In this document: positions 1-8,362 of the stretch, one piece after another
Layout: each line of letters opens with the position of its first letter
Position numbering within the stretch: position 1 is the stretch's first letter
Virus record (IMG/VR): IMGVR_UViG_3300031787_001003
Location: 1 to 20,823 of that record
DNA length: 20,823 nt
Reading direction: 5' to 3' (one strand)
From: a virus
The notes under the pieces: model-generated
Told to the model about the DNA's origin: nothing
Seen by the model: the letters and a program-made list of their open reading frames with translations, nothing else
Databases searched by the model: none
Translations under genes and position numbers: made by a program

Positions 1-1452
1 TGGCCCAATCTTAGGTCTATTAACTCCTATATAAATAGGTGTAAACCCTCCAGGATTATTCATACCCCAGTAAGAAGGAATATTTGGTCCAATCTTAATA
101 CCTCCCCAAACCTCATTGATCCAGATCCAATCTATGTGTTCTCCAAATATTAGATTATCTTTTGTTTTATTCTTAAATAATCTAGTATCATAAAGTGGCT
201 TATCTGTTATACTATAATCTTCACTAATTATTTCTGTTGTTACTTCACCAAGATCATTTACTTTAGTTAAGTGTCCAACTTTCTTCTGAGACTTCCAGTA
301 TCCTGTTGTTATTCTCAATAGATAAGCAGTACCTTGATCAACATAATCTTCTCCTTCAGCAAGTATCTGTGTAATAATATCAGAACCATCTAATACATTT
401 CCTGACATAAATGAAGTATATTGTCTGTATGCTAATGATGGCATATTTGTATTCCAGTCATGTGACTTTGTTCCATCATAGAAAGACCCATCATTTTGTA
501 AACCTCCAATATTATAGGCAGCAGATCTAATTGGATAAATTGCTTCTAAAGCAGCCAGTTGATCTTCATCCATTAAATATCCATACTTATCAATTACATC
601 TGATGGTGTATACATATCTGTTTTACCTACCCAGTTAGCTTGTGAGATATATCTGTTATCTGGAGACTTATGATAGAATGTAATAACAGGATTCCAAAGC
701 TCTACTTCATAATCATCTTCCATCATTCTAAAGTGCCAGAACTCTCGATCTGTAATTAACATGTCTCTAAAACCTCTTTCTTCAAGCTCATCCATTCTAA
801 ATCTTTCCACATCTACTTTGTGCTGATGAGATGCCCATTGTTCTATTAATGATCTATAATCCTTTTGAAAAAACTTTTCAATTTCTGGTAAAGATTTGAT
901 ATTCTCTGGAGCTAATTGTTGTTGTGCTTCTTCAGAATTTGGGTCTAGTCCTTGCTCTAGTAAAGCAGAAATAATTTTTGTTTGAGCATCTGCCATAAGT
1001 GTTTCTTCAATCATGGCTCTTTTTTGTTCTAACATTTCATTATATGAAATATCATCAACAGCTCTGTAATTTAATTTAGTAGATCTTTTAGCAAATTCAG
1101 CTACAAGAACATTAATAACATTTGGAATAATAGGATAGAACTTTAATTCTAGTGCTGAAGAATCTTCTTTTGTAAGTGATTCAATAATATCTCTATATTC
1201 ATTATCCTCTTCAACAATATAATCTGTTCTATCTATAACCCCTTTTGCCAACTTATAATTTTTCATTAATCTTCTGGCATTTCTACGGATTTGTTTTAAT
1301 CCTTGCCATTCTAACCAATCTAAATTCCAAGCAGCCCATTCTTCATCCTTTTCTTTTTTAGGAAGAAACTGTAAAGGTTGAGTTACACTACCCAATCGGT
1401 TGTGTTCAACTTTTGCTCCTTTCTTTAATTGCATTGCATTATATACCTGCAT
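1..1452 (-). CDS. Portal protein, crAss-like, C-terminus beyond the window
   Basis: The reading frame is open for 484 codons from the ATG at 1452 to the left edge, so the C-terminal part is missing. The portal is the dodecameric ring at the capsid vertex through which DNA is packaged and ejected, and onto which the tail is built. The N-terminus (MQVYNAMQLKKGAKVEH) is followed by a Trp-rich helical segment (EEWAAWNLDWLEWQGLKQIRR, here shortened in effect to its pattern), a long acidic helix-rich middle with Gln-rich stretch EEAQQQLAP, and later aromatic segments such as EFWHFRMMEDDYEVELWNP. I recognise this as the portal of crAss-like phages from overall pattern and from its place directly downstream of TerL with a 5-nt gap. 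It is the last gene visible in the packaging operon. Confidence is good for portal, lower for the exact family. Confidence 0.82.
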   Translation of the reverse strand, partial: MQVYNAMQLKKGAKVEHNRLGSVTQPLQFLPKKEKDEEWAAWNLDWLEWQGLKQIRRNARRLMKNYKLAKGVIDRTDYIVEEDNEYRDIIESLTKEDSSALELKFYPIIPNVINVLVAEFAKRSTKLNYRAVDDISYNEMLEQKRAMIEETLMADAQTKIISALLEQGLDPNSEEAQQQLAPENIKSLPEIEKFFQKDYRSLIEQWASHQHKVDVERFRMDELEERGFRDMLITDREFWHFRMMEDDYEVELWNPVITFYHKSPDNRYISQANWVGKTDMYTPSDVIDKYGYLMDEDQLAALEAIYPIRSAAYNIGGLQNDGSFYDGTKSHDWNTNMPSLAYRQYTSFMSGNVLDGSDIITQILAEGEDYVDQGTAYLLRITTGYWKSQKKVGHLTKVNDLGEVTTEIISEDYSITDKPLYDTRLFKNKTKDNLIFGEHIDWIWINEVWGGIKIGPNIPSYWGMNNPGGFTPIYIGVNRPKIGP

Positions 1453-1457
1453 AACTC

Positions 1458-3665
1458 TTATTTAAAGTTTTTGAATGGTGATCTTTTAATACTATTTGGA
1501 TTAAAAGAAGAGTTGGTTCCAATATTACGGAACGGACTCTTATTTAATTTAAACAAATTTTCTGACTTTTGCAAGTTTTTAGAAGCATCATCACTAATAT
1601 GTCTTTTTAAATATCCTCTGTTAGAATCTTGTATTTTCATAAAAGAAACTAATGCTGCAAATGATACTAGTCTATCCACGTTGAGACCATCTCTATATTC
1701 TTGCATTTCTCTTATTAGCATAGGATCTGGAATTCTTTCTATGCCATATTTTGTTTTTACTATTGTACCATCTGGTTTTGTTTCTACATCTAATTCTTCT
1801 TTAGTAAACTCAATAGCATAACTAAGTAAGTGAGCTTTAAATAATGTACCCGTGTTTTTCCATCCATACTCCTGATACACATTTGCATTTGCTCCCAAAT
1901 CTTTTAGGAAAAGAATTTGACTTTTAGGTACAAGATATCTTTGCTTTCTTCTTGATATTATATACTGTATAAATAATGAAATGTTATTCTCTACAACTGT
2001 CCATGCATTATACCACTCCATAATTAACTCAAGCATTTGGTGAGTTTTATTAATATCATCATATCTACCACACCAAGATGCTACTATTTTGCTTTGTTCT
2101 ATATATGTTTCTACTTCTCCAGCTACTTCTTTATTTACTTCTATAGAAGATTTCATAACATATATAGAGCACAGGGATTCTGAAGTTGTTGTCTTACCTT
2201 CACCAACAGGGTCAATAGATGCATAATACATTCCAAATGTAGGATTGTCTACTGGTCTTTCCCATACAGCAAGACAACTAGTTTTATCTTCTGTCTTTTT
2301 ATTTATTGGAAACTCTGATATAGGTCTTTTATTACTTGTCTTTACAGCAGGTTTACCATGCTCATCTGTAAAAATATCTAGATACTCAACACCATATTCT
2401 TTTTCTTCTATTCTTCTTTGTTGTGCAGCTAACAAGTGAGTTGGAAAAACTGATACAGTTCTATTTGCAAAAGCTTCATGTATATTTCTTGGGTGCTGAG
2501 AGATTCTTAATTGATATTCTTCTGGTGCAAGTTCATCTTTCCAAATTTTAAACTGGTCATTAAGTGCATTTAATGCATCTTCCACAAGTGAATTACCATG
2601 CTCATCAATATGTGGTGGCATAGACCATTGCTCTGGAATAAATAAACCTGAGAGACCTGTTGTACCTTTATCATCTATTAAGTCTGTTTCCACAGCATAA
2701 ATATCTTTAGCTGTTGGATTTAGAATCATATCTTTTAATGGAAGACATTGAGCTAAATCACCTACAGATCCTGCGGCTATAAACATACCAGTAGTAATCA
2801 AACCAGATCTCATTGCAGGTCTCATGTACTCATATGTTTGATCCATCTTTGGTGCAATACCAGCCTCCTCATGAAAGAAGTACTTTACTGGACCCCCTAC
2901 ACCATTTGTTGGATCTTTCTCAAATGACATACCTTGTATAGTACCTTTTAAACCAACTTCATTCTTTCTATCTCCTTTTCTTACTTCAATCTTCTGCTGC
3001 CACATCATGACTTTATCCGGAGACATTGGTCTATACCATGCAGTATGTTCATTTAAGAATGCAGCATATTCTTGTAAGAACTTCCAAGAACCTTTCTCAT
3101 TTATATAATCTTTAAGACTTGCTCCTATCTTTAAAGTAACCCCGGCTTCAAACCATTGTTGATTTATAAGTTTACCCATATGATAATAAGAAGAAGCAAT
3201 CTGTCTTTTTTTAAGAATAGCAACATGTTTATATGCTAACTCAGCTAATAATTCATACAAAGCCATATGATACTGAGCATCTCTAATTTTGGCAAAATCA
3301 AACTTCTGTTGTTCTTTATCAAAGATTGGTAAAAAGTTTAACCACATGTAGTATTCTCTGCAGACATACCATGTAAGATTTCCTTCTTTTACTAGTATAC
3401 CTTTTCTACATCTATTTTTTTGTTCATCCCAATATGTTATATAGTCTTTAGACTTAAAGGGAGATGTACAATATACTCCGTCTCTTCTAAACTTTGTAGA
3501 CTCTGAAGTAAATAGTTCACTTGTTGTTTTATTAAATTTATATTTTCCAGGTTCACTAAATACTTCATTAAGTATAAACTGTTTAAATTCATCTCTAGAT
3601 TCGAAACTGGTTGTTATCCAATTTCCATTATCATAGGTTGGTATGTCTTGATAAATTTCACTCAT
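1458..3665 (-). CDS. terL: Terminase large subunit (TerL)
   Basis: This 735-residue protein is the ATP-driven DNA packaging motor and headful nuclease. The ATPase domain shows a deviant Walker A, KKRQIASS at residues 152-159, and a Walker B-like FFHEEA at 263-268 with the catalytic Glu. The C-terminal RNase H-like nuclease domain shows its three acidic positions: D485 in YYASIDPVG, E559 in TVVENN, and D664 in GLNVDRLVSFA. The length and this motif set match TerL of crAss-like phages. The start overlaps the stop of the upstream gene by one base (TAATG), indicating translational coupling. It sits between a conserved 171-aa protein and the portal, the usual packaging context. Confidence 0.95.
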   Translation of the reverse strand: MSEIYQDIPTYDNGNWITTSFESRDEFKQFILNEVFSEPGKYKFNKTTSELFTSESTKFRRDGVYCTSPFKSKDYITYWDEQKNRCRKGILVKEGNLTWYVCREYYMWLNFLPIFDKEQQKFDFAKIRDAQYHMALYELLAELAYKHVAILKKRQIASSYYHMGKLINQQWFEAGVTLKIGASLKDYINEKGSWKFLQEYAAFLNEHTAWYRPMSPDKVMMWQQKIEVRKGDRKNEVGLKGTIQGMSFEKDPTNGVGGPVKYFFHEEAGIAPKMDQTYEYMRPAMRSGLITTGMFIAAGSVGDLAQCLPLKDMILNPTAKDIYAVETDLIDDKGTTGLSGLFIPEQWSMPPHIDEHGNSLVEDALNALNDQFKIWKDELAPEEYQLRISQHPRNIHEAFANRTVSVFPTHLLAAQQRRIEEKEYGVEYLDIFTDEHGKPAVKTSNKRPISEFPINKKTEDKTSCLAVWERPVDNPTFGMYYASIDPVGEGKTTTSESLCSIYVMKSSIEVNKEVAGEVETYIEQSKIVASWCGRYDDINKTHQMLELIMEWYNAWTVVENNISLFIQYIISRRKQRYLVPKSQILFLKDLGANANVYQEYGWKNTGTLFKAHLLSYAIEFTKEELDVETKPDGTIVKTKYGIERIPDPMLIREMQEYRDGLNVDRLVSFAALVSFMKIQDSNRGYLKRHISDDASKNLQKSENLFKLNKSPFRNIGTNSSFNPNSIKRSPFKNFK

Positions 3666-4180
3666 TACATGTCATATGCTAGTCCTTGTCCACCTCTTAC
3701 TTTGCTTGATTGTTCTTCTTGAAGATCTTTATATGCACCTTTAAATGATTGTCTTATTGCCTCATAGTTTTTTGCTGCAGCAATTATAGAATTAAAGTTA
3801 CCATCTCTTCCATGTGTAATAGGAGTATTTTCCATATACCTACCTAATCTATCTAACATAGTTGCAATACCTCTATATGCTCTAGATGTAGGTGTTTCAT
3901 ACATTCTTTCACAAAACTTTAATGCTGCAAAGATTGTTTCATCTTCAGTAGAGAACTCTGCCTCAATCTCTTTTAGAATAATAAATTCTTTATCTTGTTC
4001 TGGAACAAAAAAGAAAGGATTCATATCCGGATTTGGGCAACACATGTAGAATAAATACAAGTATATTTTTAAGTGATCATCTGGATATTCATCCATCACA
4101 TCTTTAAGTGCCTTTAATGTGTAGCAATGTTCTGTTGGAACAACTACACCATTTTGAATATCAAACAATTTTGCAAACAT
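3665..4180 (-). CDS. Conserved protein upstream of TerL, candidate small terminase partner
   Basis: A 171-residue soluble protein with no signal or membrane segment. It is predicted mostly helical, has a Cys-containing aromatic stretch (YLYLFYMCCPNPDMNPFFF, residues about 40-58), an acidic middle, and an Arg-rich helical C-terminal half (SRAYRGIATMLDRLGRYMENT). I do not recognise a named domain. Position immediately before TerL with a one-base stop/start overlap is where a terminase small subunit is often found, and the helical, charged composition is compatible with that, but no helix-turn-helix is obvious. The role is therefore an inference from position only. Confidence 0.75.
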   Translation of the reverse strand: MFAKLFDIQNGVVVPTEHCYTLKALKDVMDEYPDDHLKIYLYLFYMCCPNPDMNPFFFVPEQDKEFIILKEIEAEFSTEDETIFAALKFCERMYETPTSRAYRGIATMLDRLGRYMENTPITHGRDGNFNSIIAAAKNYEAIRQSFKGAYKDLQEEQSSKVRGGQGLAYDM

Positions 4181-4182
4181 GG

Positions 4183-5019
4183 TTATTTTCTTTTAATAAA
4201 GTTTGGACTATTTTTCATATGATTTATTACTGCAATTACTTCATCATATAAATATGGTACTGGTATTAAGTTAACATCTTTTACAATAGGTTCTCCATTT
4301 AGATCTAATTTTGCAATAGGATACCCCCATTTATCTTTACCCTCAGTTTCAAATACAATATGGTGAATGTATATTGTTCCTGGTAATAACTTAGGATTAT
4401 GCTTCAATATCATATACATATAGATACTAAGTTGTAATGAGTAATGATTAAAATTACAATCATCCAAATTAGAAATAGGATGGAGCATCTTCTCTGAGAT
4501 TCCCTCCCAGTCCTTGAATGACTCCATCTTAATTTCTTTATTTGTTTTGTAATCAATAATATTTACTCTACCATTAACTACTTCTACGAGATCTGATTGT
4601 CCACAGATGCCTGCAGACTTAAGATAAACCATATGCTCTGGATAAACACCCGGTTCTAGTTTTTGTGATGGCGCATATTTTATACCATCTTTTAAAGGTA
4701 AAGGTGCAAAAATTGGAACTACTGTACCTTCTCTTTCTATTGATGCCAAAGAACATAAGTCAGCTTCTCTTTGGTTATGATACCAAGTACCTAAGTCTAC
4801 AGCTCTCTTAGCTTCATTTGCCCAGATCTCTTCAATGATCTTAGGTTCTATTCCGTGCCATTTAGACTTAGTATTCTTACTAACTTTTTGAGCAGTCTTT
4901 TTTGCATCAAATGGTTTCTTTAAAGATGATACTACAGTAGTTACACTATACCATGCTATTTCAGGTTCAGTAGTTAAACTCTTATAACTATGATCTTTTG
5001 CATTAAAGAAAATACTCAT
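4183..5019 (-). CDS. PD-(D/E)XK superfamily nuclease
   Basis: A 278-residue protein with the RecB/Cas4-like nuclease signature. Visible motifs in order are LGTWYH (residues 76-81), E128 before the core, D143 in GQSDLVEV, the DYK triad element at D156-K158 (IIDYKTNK), and the QLSIYMY helix at 196-202 (Q...Y motif). These are the usual metal-binding and catalytic positions, so nuclease activity on DNA is expected. In phages such proteins serve DNA processing, recombination or packaging. It is coupled to its neighbours: the start overlaps the zinc-binding gene's stop by four bases (ATGA) and two bases separate it from the next gene. Its place among packaging genes favours a role in genome maturation, which is inference. 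Confidence 0.88.
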   Translation of the reverse strand: MSIFFNAKDHSYKSLTTEPEIAWYSVTTVVSSLKKPFDAKKTAQKVSKNTKSKWHGIEPKIIEEIWANEAKRAVDLGTWYHNQREADLCSLASIEREGTVVPIFAPLPLKDGIKYAPSQKLEPGVYPEHMVYLKSAGICGQSDLVEVVNGRVNIIDYKTNKEIKMESFKDWEGISEKMLHPISNLDDCNFNHYSLQLSIYMYMILKHNPKLLPGTIYIHHIVFETEGKDKWGYPIAKLDLNGEPIVKDVNLIPVPYLYDEVIAVINHMKNSPNFIKRK

Positions 5020-5309
5020 AACTGTTCAAGTTTAGTTTCTTCTTCTTCTGTAGCAATAGCACCCCATTTTCCAAGTGGACATTCAGAAGATAATGATCTA
5101 GTTTTAAATGTAAGTGAACATCCACATTCATTACAACAAGGTGCCGTTCCTTTTACTGCACATTTTCTACCTTTACTTGAACAACTATCACAGATGTCAT
5201 ATCTAAGTCTAGATATTTCTTCTACTGTTTCATCTCTTACAACACTATTAGTAATTCCTTCTATAATTTGTTTTCTGTTGTCCCAAATTAGTTTAAGCGT
5301 GTTTTTCAT
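5016..5309 (-). CDS. Small zinc-binding (Cys-rich) protein
   Basis: A 97-residue protein with a Cys-rich core: C40 and C43 (ICDSC), C50 (RKC), C58-C59 (PCC), C62 and C64 (NECGC), and C77 in ECPLGKWG. The paired CxxC elements suggest a zinc ribbon or two small zinc sites; the closing CPxGKW motif is typical of small phage zinc proteins. The N-terminal 35 residues are helical and the C-terminus is acidic (ATEEEETKLEQL). Function is not known; binding of nucleic acid or protein is plausible. The start lies within the end of the IHF-like gene (17-nt overlap), so the two are probably translated together. Confidence 0.8.
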   Translation of the reverse strand: MKNTLKLIWDNRKQIIEGITNSVVRDETVEEISRLRYDICDSCSSKGRKCAVKGTAPCCNECGCSLTFKTRSLSSECPLGKWGAIATEEEETKLEQL

Positions 5310-5664
5310 TTTTTATTTTTTTAAATTGTTCTTTTTTCAATTCTGTTTCATCTAATTTTTTATCTATCTTCTCAAGACTCTCAACTTTTTCTTCAAGCAT
5401 TTTTTTATTATAATATGCTTTAAAGGTTGATGTATCATGATCAGATAATGCTTTTTTATATCTCTGAATTGATTTTTTAATTAAGCCTGGCCTTGCAACA
5501 AATTGACCTAATCCTTCAACATTTATTCTAGGATGACTAAGACTTGTTAAATTACTTCTTACATTCTTATAATACTCCTCTATTAAATCTTGTATAAGTT
5601 CTAAAGGAACGTTTTGTTCTTCTGCTAACTCTTTGAATAACTGTGTAGATTTTTTAGGAATCAT
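5293..5664 (-). CDS. IHF/HU-like DNA-binding protein
   Basis: A 123-residue protein. The first half reads like an IHF/HU fold: two helices (residues about 5-40, KSTQLFKELAEEQNVPLELI...LIEEYYKNVRSNL) then the beta segment PRINVEGLGQFVARPGLIKKSI at 45-66, where the phrase VEGLGQF corresponds to the I.G.G.F core that starts the DNA-gripping arms of HU/IHF proteins. The second half is a highly charged helix rich in Lys and Glu. IHF-like subunits are a known feature of crAss-like phages. A role in bending DNA during packaging, replication or transcription is plausible. Overlaps of 4 nt upstream and 17 nt downstream place it firmly in the operon. Confidence 0.75.
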   Translation of the reverse strand: MIPKKSTQLFKELAEEQNVPLELIQDLIEEYYKNVRSNLTSLSHPRINVEGLGQFVARPGLIKKSIQRYKKALSDHDTSTFKAYYNKKMLEEKVESLEKIDKKLDETELKKEQFKKIKNEKHA

Positions 5665-6020
5665 CTTCCAAGAAATTTATAATCTAAAAAAATGTTTCCC
5701 TCAGTTTGTATTTGTAAATTAGGATTAAGACTAACTACCTTTTTATTTTTCGGATCCTTTACAACTAATGCATTCTTTTCACATTTATTTATACAGTTCC
5801 TAACGGTTTGTTCTGACTTAAAAATTAAATGTTCATCTGATGCCTCAAAACAAAAACTTGATAATTCAATCGGTCCTATAGTACTAAGCAAAGTCAAGCA
5901 CTCCAAATCAGAATCACTCAATGATATTTTATTAATATAACAATGAGTAAGTATCTGATATTTAATAACGTCTTTTTTAGACATTACTACTTTCTTCTGT
6001 ACTTGATTTACTAAAGCCAT
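5661..6020 (-). CDS. Predicted winged-helix DNA-binding protein
   Basis: A 119-residue protein. After a basic N-terminus, residues 17-60 are helical, and residues about 70-105 (SEQTVRNCINKCEKNALVVKDPKNKKVVSLNP) have the look of a recognition helix followed by a beta wing, as in winged helix-turn-helix proteins. The last residues (IFLDYKFLGR) form a beta strand. This is inferred from pattern, not from a diagnostic motif. It could be a transcription regulator or a DNA-binding packaging accessory. It overlaps the IHF-like gene by four bases and follows the 95-aa gene with a two-base gap. Confidence 0.65.
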   Translation of the reverse strand: MALVNQVQKKVVMSKKDVIKYQILTHCYINKISLSDSDLECLTLLSTIGPIELSSFCFEASDEHLIFKSEQTVRNCINKCEKNALVVKDPKNKKVVSLNPNLQIQTEGNIFLDYKFLGR

Positions 6021-6022
6021 TT

Positions 6023-6310
6023 CTATTGTTTTTTAAGCTTTCTTGGAGAAGGCATTTCCTCTGGATTTGGAAAGTCAGAATCATCATCTTCTGATTGATC
6101 TGGGTTTTCCATTTGATTCATTAACATAGCATATTGCATTTGAACAGTTGTTCTTTTAAATCTTACTTCATCAATTTGAAAGAGTAGTTGCTCGTGCTCT
6201 AATTGTGCAGTTAAATACGGCTTAGATTCATTATAGAAATTAAGCATTTCTTTTCTTTTCATTTCTAGTTCTTCAGGTGTAAATACCTTTTCTTGAGATT
6301 GATTTTCCAT
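6023..6310 (-). CDS. Small helical protein with acidic C-terminal region, unknown function
   Basis: First gene of the packaging operon, 95 residues. Residues 9-68 are almost continuous charged helix with coiled-coil character (EELEMKRKEMLNFYNESKPYL... QLLFQIDEVRFKRTTVQMQYAMLMNQ), followed by an acidic, Ser- and Pro-rich linker (DQSEDDDSDFPNPEEMPSP) and a basic tail RKLKKQ. No known domain. The shape would suit a scaffolding-like or protein-bridging role. A TTGTATATT box lies about 30 bases upstream and a terminator of the preceding operon just beyond it. Confidence 0.7.
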   Translation of the reverse strand: MENQSQEKVFTPEELEMKRKEMLNFYNESKPYLTAQLEHEQLLFQIDEVRFKRTTVQMQYAMLMNQMENPDQSEDDDSDFPNPEEMPSPRKLKKQ

Positions 6311-6334
6311 TTTTATATATTTTTAGTTTACACA

Positions 6335-6343
6335 AATATACAA
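6335..6343 (-). promoter_or_regulatory. Putative promoter box TTGTATATT of the packaging operon
   Basis: On the minus strand TTGTATATT ends about 25 bases before the start codon at 6310 and lies just after the terminator of the lysis operon. The same nonamer stands before the genes starting at 12220, 14457 and 15579. Here it continues as TATATTTG, which also fits the Bacteroidota -7 consensus TAnnTTTG; a well-spaced -33 TTTG is not clear. Confidence 0.5.
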
Positions 6344-6371
6344 GAAAAGTTTAAACAAGATATATTTAAAC

Positions 6372-6403
6372 AAAAAAATCCAGGTACTGTATATACCTGG
6401 ATT
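6372..6403 (-). terminator. Intrinsic terminator of the fibre-lysis operon
   Basis: Read on the minus strand, AATCCAGGTA (6403-6394) pairs perfectly with TACCTGGATT (6386-6377), a 10-bp stem with a 7-nt loop, and is followed by a run of seven T (6378-6372). It lies 27 bases after the stop of the last lysis-operon ORF. Confidence 0.9.
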
Positions 6404-6430
6404 ATCTTACTTAGAGAAGATTAAGTAATA

Positions 6431-6589
6431 TTATCTATTTTTAAATGTAAAATTTAAAACAGTAAGTGCATAAAAATTTCTTGCAGGATCAATCTCTAAA
6501 GAAAAGATATCTACTAGAGATACTCTACATCTTATTGTAATTGTTCTCCAACTAGGTTTATGACTTTTCCAACCGTTTCTAAATTTCAT
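6431..6589 (-). CDS. Small ORF coupled to the amidase, 52 aa, unknown function
   Basis: The ORF reads MKFRNGWKSHKPSWRTITIR... and ends ...ALTVLNFTFKNR, 52 residues, basic, with two predicted beta-rich halves and no membrane segment. Its ATG overlaps the amidase stop in an ATGA junction, the same coupling used throughout this operon, and the operon terminator follows 27 bases after its stop. Those two facts, rather than homology, are why I call it real. It would be the last product of the lysis block; a lysis accessory or regulator role is possible but unproven. Confidence 0.6.
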   Translation of the reverse strand: MKFRNGWKSHKPSWRTITIRCRVSLVDIFSLEIDPARNFYALTVLNFTFKNR

Positions 6590-7272
6590 TTTGATAAAGA
6601 TTTAAGCATTTCAATCATTTTTGGCTGAGGAGAAATATCACTCTTATCTTTACGGTAAGAGTTGTGAGTATATAATCCAGGAACTGCACTCAGCGCATTC
6701 TTGGATACTTCCCACATATCTTTCTCATTATATGTGAGTGGGATATCCCATATCTTATTCCAATAGACTAGTAATTGTTTTACAGATTCTATTTGAGCAT
6801 CCGTGTAAGCATGATAATAAAGATGTCCTTTATAAGGTCTATCTAGTTTGCATACTTGATCAATAGGTACTTCTCTATTTACATAGTTGTAATACTTTCC
6901 ATCTTTCAAAGTCAATGGTCCCCAATTGCATATCTCAATTCCTATTGATAATGGGTCAAGAGATTTATATGGCAATCCATTTGCACGGAATACATCTGGT
7001 TTAATACCTAAATGATATGCCCAATATTTAGATGAGAATGCCTGACAAATTTCTCCATCATATGTATCTTTAGATATACCTTTTCCAGATATAGTTACAC
7101 ATGTTGCAATTCTACCCCTATTATCAGTATTCCACATTTTAATTACTCCAGGACCTGATGAATTACCTGCAGTATGATGTAAAACAATCTGAAGTTTTTT
7201 AATATCAGATTTGATATATTGAGATTCTGATAAAGGAACTTGTTTTATTTTCTTTAAGTCTAAAGAACTCAT
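6586..7272 (-). CDS. N-acetylmuramoyl-L-alanine amidase (endolysin, Amidase_2 fold)
   Basis: A 228-residue peptidoglycan amidase that cleaves between MurNAc and the stem peptide. The zinc-binding pattern of the T7 lysozyme/PGRP family is visible: H32-H33 in IVLHHTAG, H203 in GLYTHNSYR, and D212 in the KSD segment (K210-S-D212) as third ligand. WAYHLG at 84-89 and the SIGIEICN strand at 109-116, with E113, are also family hallmarks. No signal peptide is present, so export should depend on the holin encoded upstream. It overlaps both neighbours by four bases (ATGA). Confidence 0.93.
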   Translation of the reverse strand: MSSLDLKKIKQVPLSESQYIKSDIKKLQIVLHHTAGNSSGPGVIKMWNTDNRGRIATCVTISGKGISKDTYDGEICQAFSSKYWAYHLGIKPDVFRANGLPYKSLDPLSIGIEICNWGPLTLKDGKYYNYVNREVPIDQVCKLDRPYKGHLYYHAYTDAQIESVKQLLVYWNKIWDIPLTYNEKDMWEVSKNALSAVPGLYTHNSYRKDKSDISPQPKMIEMLKSLSK

Positions 7273-7577
7273 TTTTTTTTCTTATTAAATTTTTTAGCAT
7301 AGAATTTAGCAAGCCATTCTCCTACTCTTTTTAATGCAGAATTTTTAGCATCAACATTAACTACAGTACCTTCTTCTGTTTTAGTTACATTCACATCAAG
7401 TTTCTCACTATCCAATTTGAATTCTTTCTTTTCTTCATCTTTGTGAATTTCAACATCAACTTTTTGAGTATCAACTACTACATCAACTTTTTGACCTTCT
7501 TTCTTGGCCTTTACATTTACTTTTTTGGTTTTTATTTCCACCTCAAAGTCTTCTACTTTTTTTTCTTTCTTTGACAT
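7269..7577 (-). CDS. Lys/Val-rich repeat protein in the lysis block
   Basis: A 102-residue highly charged protein. Residues about 10-78 alternate charged and beta-branched residues in degenerate units (KVNVKAKKEGQ, KVDVVVDTQ, KVDVEIHKDEE, KLDVNVTKTEE), a pattern typical of a regular beta structure. The C-terminus (residues about 80-102, SALKRVGEWLAKFYAKKFN then KKKK) is a cationic amphipathic helix. I do not recognise a family. Between a membrane protein and the amidase, it might act in lysis, for example by contacting the envelope. It overlaps the amidase start by four bases. Confidence 0.75.
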   Translation of the reverse strand: MSKKEKKVEDFEVEIKTKKVNVKAKKEGQKVDVVVDTQKVDVEIHKDEEKKEFKLDSEKLDVNVTKTEEGTVVNVDAKNSALKRVGEWLAKFYAKKFNKKKK

Positions 7578-7587
7578 TTTATATTAT

Positions 7588-7821
7588 TTATGGATTTACA
7601 ATAATTTCAGAATCATCAACTGTTAACTGGGCAGTTGTTGCTACTGTTGCACTTACTGCTGCGATATATGTAGCAGTTGTTATAATTGCTGCTGGTAATG
7701 CTACTGGTGCAGCTATAATTGCTCCTGCAACTGCTCCTGTAATAATAGCCCACCTTTGTACTTTTTTCCAAAACTTTGGTGTCTTACTATTCCATCTTTC
7801 TTTAATTGTTTTCTTTCTCAT
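7588..7821 (-). CDS. Small membrane protein, possible second holin or antiholin
   Basis: A 77-residue protein with a basic N-terminus (MRKKTIKERWNSKTPKFWKKVQR) and a long Ala/Ile/Thr-rich hydrophobic stretch at about 25-67 that can form two membrane helices separated near APVALP (39-44). The tail is short and acidic. Small basic proteins with two hydrophobic segments beside a holin and an endolysin often take part in holin timing. The start lies inside the end of the holin gene (20-nt overlap). Function is inferred from context only. Confidence 0.7.
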   Translation of the reverse strand: MRKKTIKERWNSKTPKFWKKVQRWAIITGAVAGAIIAAPVALPAAIITTATYIAAVSATVATTAQLTVDDSEIIVNP

Positions 7822-8350
7822 GATTTATTGGTTTTATAGGTTCATCTTTTATATATTTTGATAGTTGTTTGAGTATTGGAGAATACTCTGTCCATCCCAA
7901 TCTTTTAAAGTTTTCTAGATTTGACCAGATTAAATTAATAATTACATAGTTATAAAAAGCATAATGCAACCATTCATAAATATTAAAAGTGAATCCAAAG
8001 ATAGGTTTTATTTTTATATTAGTTGCCATTGCATGAGATATTCCTATCATTAACATATAAACAAATAATTTAAACCAGCCTTTTCCAAAGAGTTCAGAAT
8101 CAAATTTTTTACCTTCTTTCTTAGAAGCTTTAAGTCCTGTATAGAATTCAAGTCCAAAAAGAAGTACAATCCCAATACCTACTGGCAGTACTATTCCAAA
8201 CACTGTGTTAAAATAATAAGCAATAGCTGCAAAAATAGCACTTACACCTGTACAAGTTCCAGCCATTTGAGGATGAAATGCACTTGTTAGAAAATGATCC
8301 ATATCTCTGTATCCTACTGAAATTACCAATTTTGTAAGTGTTGTTTTCAT
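7802..8350 (-). CDS. Holin, phage holin family 4-like (toxin secretion/lysis type)
   Basis: A 182-residue membrane protein with about four hydrophobic segments (residues 33-47, 50-70, 92-110, 125-145). The phrase LLFGLEFYTGLKASKKEGKK after the second segment and the following ELFGKGWFKLFVYMLMIG resemble the D..TG...A...G...SS..G..RK.... pattern of phage holin family 4. The role is pore formation in the inner membrane so that the amidase reaches peptidoglycan. The C-terminus is cytoplasmic-looking and charged. It heads the lysis block directly after the structural genes. Confidence 0.8.
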   Translation of the reverse strand: MKTTLTKLVISVGYRDMDHFLTSAFHPQMAGTCTGVSAIFAAIAYYFNTVFGIVLPVGIGIVLLFGLEFYTGLKASKKEGKKFDSELFGKGWFKLFVYMLMIGISHAMATNIKIKPIFGFTFNIYEWLHYAFYNYVIINLIWSNLENFKRLGWTEYSPILKQLSKYIKDEPIKPINHEKENN

Positions 8351-8362
8351 TTCCTACCAATA

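Noticed and set aside
1429-1821. Plus-strand ORF of 130 codons over the TerL 3' end
   Set aside because: Antisense to an unambiguous TerL; hydrophobic composition typical of antisense AT-rich genes and no leader.
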